Assembly: GCF_000092905.1 (NCBI RefSeq)
Contig: NC_014098.1
Location: 1,736,001-1,800,000, forward strand
Reading direction: 5' to 3'
Origin: Kyrpidia tusciae DSM 2912
GTDB taxonomy: Bacteria; Bacillota; Bacilli; Kyrpidiales; Kyrpidiaceae
Length of the DNA: 64,000 nt
Numbering within the stretch: the stretch's first letter is position 1; every line of letters begins with the position of its first letter. The notes under the pieces are model-generated. The model worked only from the letters and a program-made list of their open reading frames with translations, did not search any database and was not told the DNA's origin. This document shows positions 62,184-64,000 of this stretch, piece by piece. Position numbers and translations under genes: made by a program.

Positions 62184-62256
62184 TGAGCCATGCAGGACTC
62201 GAACCTGCGACACCCTGATTAAAAGTCAGGTGCTCTACCATCTGAGCTAATGGCTC
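62184..62256 (-). tRNA. tRNA-Lys (TTT)
   Basis: Acceptor GAGCCAT/ATGGCTC, anticodon loop CTTTTAA (TTT), CCA encoded. Confidence 0.95.
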
Positions 62257-62262
62257 TCATGG

Positions 62263-62334
62263 CTGGGGAGGAAGGATTCGAACCTTCGCATGACGGAGTC
62301 AAAGTCCGTTGCCTTACCGCTTGGCTACTCCCCA
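62263..62334 (-). tRNA. tRNA-Gln (TTG)
   Basis: Acceptor TGGGGAG/CTCCCCA, anticodon loop CTTTGAC (TTG), discriminator G, CCA encoded. Confidence 0.95.
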
Positions 62335-62342
62335 ATCCTTGG

Positions 62343-62416
62343 GGTGGGTAGAGGGGATCGAACCCTCGAATGCCGGAGCCACAATCCGGTGCGTTAGCCA
62401 CTTCGCCATACCCACC
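62343..62416 (-). tRNA. tRNA-His (GTG)
   Basis: Acceptor GTGGGTA/TACCCAC with the extra 5' G opposite C73 typical of histidine tRNAs. Anticodon loop TTGTGGC (GTG), CCA encoded. Confidence 0.95.
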
Positions 62417-62423
62417 ACATTGG

Positions 62424-62496
62424 CAGGGGTGGCAGGATTCGAACCCACGACATGCGGTTTTGGAGACCGCCGTTCTACCAGCTGAACTACACCCCT
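62424..62496 (-). tRNA. tRNA-Trp (CCA)
   Basis: Acceptor AGGGGTG/CACCCCT, anticodon loop CTCCAAA (CCA), discriminator G, 3' CCA encoded. Confidence 0.95.
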
Positions 62497-62549
62497 GCGC
62501 ATTATGCGGTTTTACTCGTTCCAGTGGGAACCTCGCTTTCAGGTCGTGG

Positions 62550-62631
62550 TGGAGGGGGTAGGATTCGAACCTACGAAGGCTACGCCAACGGATTTACAGT
62601 CCGCCCCAGTTGACCACTTTGGTACCCCTCC
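62550..62631 (-). tRNA. tRNA-Tyr (GTA)
   Basis: Class II tRNA with a long variable arm; acceptor GGAGGGG/CCCCTCC, anticodon loop CTGTAAA (GTA), CCA encoded. Confidence 0.95.
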
Positions 62632-62640
62632 ACACCGTGG

Positions 62641-62713
<73 letters not shown>

Positions 62714-62784
62714 AGACTCGGCCACGGAATTCCGGATCCGCTCCGCGCTTCAACCCACCCCTGCTTTACAATGCAATCATCTCA

Positions 62785-62814
62785 AGTATATACCCTGCGA
62801 CCCTCTTTTTGCAA
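62785..62814 (-). promoter_or_regulatory. sigma-A promoter of the tRNA operon
   Basis: On the minus strand -35 TTGCAA (62809-62814) and -10 TATACT (62785-62790, 18 bp) or TATATA (62787-62792, 16 bp) lie about 75 bp upstream of the first tRNA. Confidence 0.7.
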
Positions 62815-62854
62815 CCCGCCACCGTGCGGCGGCAAAAGTTACTGTACCACATCC

Positions 62855-64000
62855 TCACTCTCGGCGCAAGATCTTTCTCAGGCCTCTCCACCGACCGCCC
62901 GGCAATTTTTGTTCGTCTAAACCCGCTTCGGCCAGAAAGCGACTCATTCGAGTCACCCTTCCCTCGATACGCTCCGGAACCAAGATCACCAGCCGCTCCC
63001 TGGCCCGGGTCATAGCCACATAAAACAACCGCCGTTCTTCCTCGACAAGCGAAGCCTCCAGCTCCTGATCCCGCTTTTTGCCCGGGGCGCCGGGATAGTG
63101 CGGTGCAGATCCTTCCACCGCATCAAGGATATACACATGGTCGAACTCGCGGCCCTTTGACCCGTGGAACGTCAACCAAATCGCCCCATACCGATGCCCT
63201 TCGGCTCCCCGGCTCAACGCTCTCTGCAACTGTTGGTGAGTCCGGGCCAGAACGGCAGCCATTCCCTGCAAGGCTTCCCGAGCCAACACCCGGTTTAACC
63301 AACGGTCTTGTTCCCATTCATCGGGGAAAAGCCTGACTTCTGGCCCCGGACCTTGGCGCAGCGCCCGAATCGATTTGCCCCTGGCATCCCCGTTGTTGAC
63401 AATCAAACGGTTGCAGGGTTCTACGAGTCCCTGATGGGACCGATGGTTGACGGAGAGGTAAAAGACGGCGGTGTCCGGCCGGCGGAGATGGCCTTGAAAG
63501 TAGGCTGGAACCGCCCCGCGAAATCCATAGATCGACTGGTCATCGTCTCCGATCATAAAGAGTAGCCCATCTCGCGCCAGCCCTTCCACCAGGATACTCT
63601 GAATCTCATTGAGATCCTGGGCTTCATCCACCAAGACCGCTTTCCAGGGCGGCATACGACCTTGTTCGAACAGCAGTTCGTGGACCTGTATGAGAATATC
63701 GTCAAAATCCCATGCGCCGTACCGCCGCAGCTCGCCTTCATAAATCTCCCGAAGCCTGGTCGATACCTGGTCCCGACCCGGGCGCCGGGACTTGGCCACT
63801 GCCAGGGCCGCGGCGGCTTCCTCCCCGGATATTCCACACCTGCGGGCCGCCTTTTCCACTAACCGCCTCTGCTCCTCTGGGGTGAGAAGTCTCGGGACTT
63901 GGCCACTCTCCCGAACCCACCACCGCAACATTCGAGAATGAAGGGTCCCCATCTCCATCTCTATCAAACTCCGGCTGGGGAGCCAGGGGCGCAATCTCTC
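62855..64000 (-). CDS. UvrD/PcrA-type SF1 helicase, N-terminal part outside the window
   Basis: About 380 C-terminal residues are visible, and the frame continues past 64000. Superfamily 1 motifs in order: GTLHSRMLRW, Walker B VLVDEAQDLNE, GDDDQSIYGFRGA, LSVNHRSHQ, LTFHGSKGREFDHVYI and EERRLFYVAMTRARERL. The P-loop would lie beyond the edge. It is shorter after motif VI than PcrA, so it may be one of the smaller UvrD-like helicases. It lies just upstream of the tRNA operon promoter. Confidence 0.9.
   Translation of the reverse strand, partial: ERLRPWLPSRSLIEMEMGTLHSRMLRWWVRESGQVPRLLTPEEQRRLVEKAARRCGISGEEAAAALAVAKSRRPGRDQVSTRLREIYEGELRRYGAWDFDDILIQVHELLFEQGRMPPWKAVLVDEAQDLNEIQSILVEGLARDGLLFMIGDDDQSIYGFRGAVPAYFQGHLRRPDTAVFYLSVNHRSHQGLVEPCNRLIVNNGDARGKSIRALRQGPGPEVRLFPDEWEQDRWLNRVLAREALQGMAAVLARTHQQLQRALSRGAEGHRYGAIWLTFHGSKGREFDHVYILDAVEGSAPHYPGAPGKKRDQELEASLVEEERRLFYVAMTRARERLVILVPERIEGRVTRMSRFLAEAGLDEQKLPGGRWRGLRKILRRE

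Overview
The window is about 64 kb of high-GC DNA from an endospore-forming member of the Firmicutes. It carries spoIVA, sleB, ypeB, a cwlD-type amidase, a YtxJ bacillithiol-linked protein, MecA, TRAP (mtrB), two-component heptaprenyl diphosphate synthase (hepS/hepT) and futalosine-pathway menaquinone genes (mqnA, mqnC, a ubiX homologue). This combination, with the high GC content, suggests a thermophilic Alicyclobacillaceae-type bacterium such as Kyrpidia. That placement is inference from gene content, not from a marker-gene comparison.

Backbone. From about 30.4 kb to 57.8 kb nearly all genes lie on the minus strand, in the order known from Bacillus subtilis read in reverse: gudB-like dehydrogenase, ypeB/sleB, cmk, plsC, an S1-domain protein, a YphA-like membrane protein, der, plsY, gpsA, spoIVA, mtrB, hepS, ubiE, hepT, ndk and cheR. 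The chorismate genes aroC (aroF of B. subtilis) and aroB are at the far left (1-2060). Insertions into this order include a mqn/ubiX menaquinone block between ubiE and hepT, an acyl-CoA synthetase between mtrB and spoIVA, gcvH-lipM upstream of spoIVA, and a tandem pair of DUF3189-type genes.

Accessory block (about 3.4-30.4 kb). It separates cheR from aroC, which are neighbours in B. subtilis, and its right edge is the 3' end of a tRNA-Gly(CCC) gene. It holds: (i) YtxJ and a DsbA/FrnE-like oxidoreductase; (ii) a minus-strand catabolic operon at 5.1-14.7 kb (enoyl-CoA hydratase, AtuA-type pair, a stub of an acyl-CoA ligase, thioesterase, MaoC hydratase, acyl-CoA carboxylase beta subunit, CoA ligase, two acyl-CoA dehydrogenases), probably for branched or acyclic-terpenoid acyl-CoAs; (iii) a secreted nuclease; (iv) an IS607-type element with an intact tnpB, whose tnpA is split by an IS3-family element with a CAC target duplication; (v) a defence cluster with an Mrr-type restriction enzyme, a YgjP-like metallopeptidase and a complete type I system (hsdM, hsdS, hsdR); (vi) a heptad-repeat coiled-coil gene, a copper-amine-oxidase-N protein, an intact Uma2 gene, and a deleted copy of that Uma2 locus.

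Right end (58-64 kb). A plus-strand group encodes an MFS transporter, phosphosulfolactate synthase and a DUF441 membrane protein. It meets mecA at a shared terminator. Next come a 12-gene tRNA operon with its own promoter and terminator, and the C-terminal part of a UvrD/PcrA-type helicase that runs off the window.

The most unusual item is a gene in the menaquinone operon (35924-36892). It keeps the overall layout of MqnE/MqnC radical-SAM enzymes but has lost the cysteine cluster and contains a single cysteine. It is translationally coupled to mqnA and overlaps ubiX, so it looks like a maintained pseudoenzyme rather than debris.
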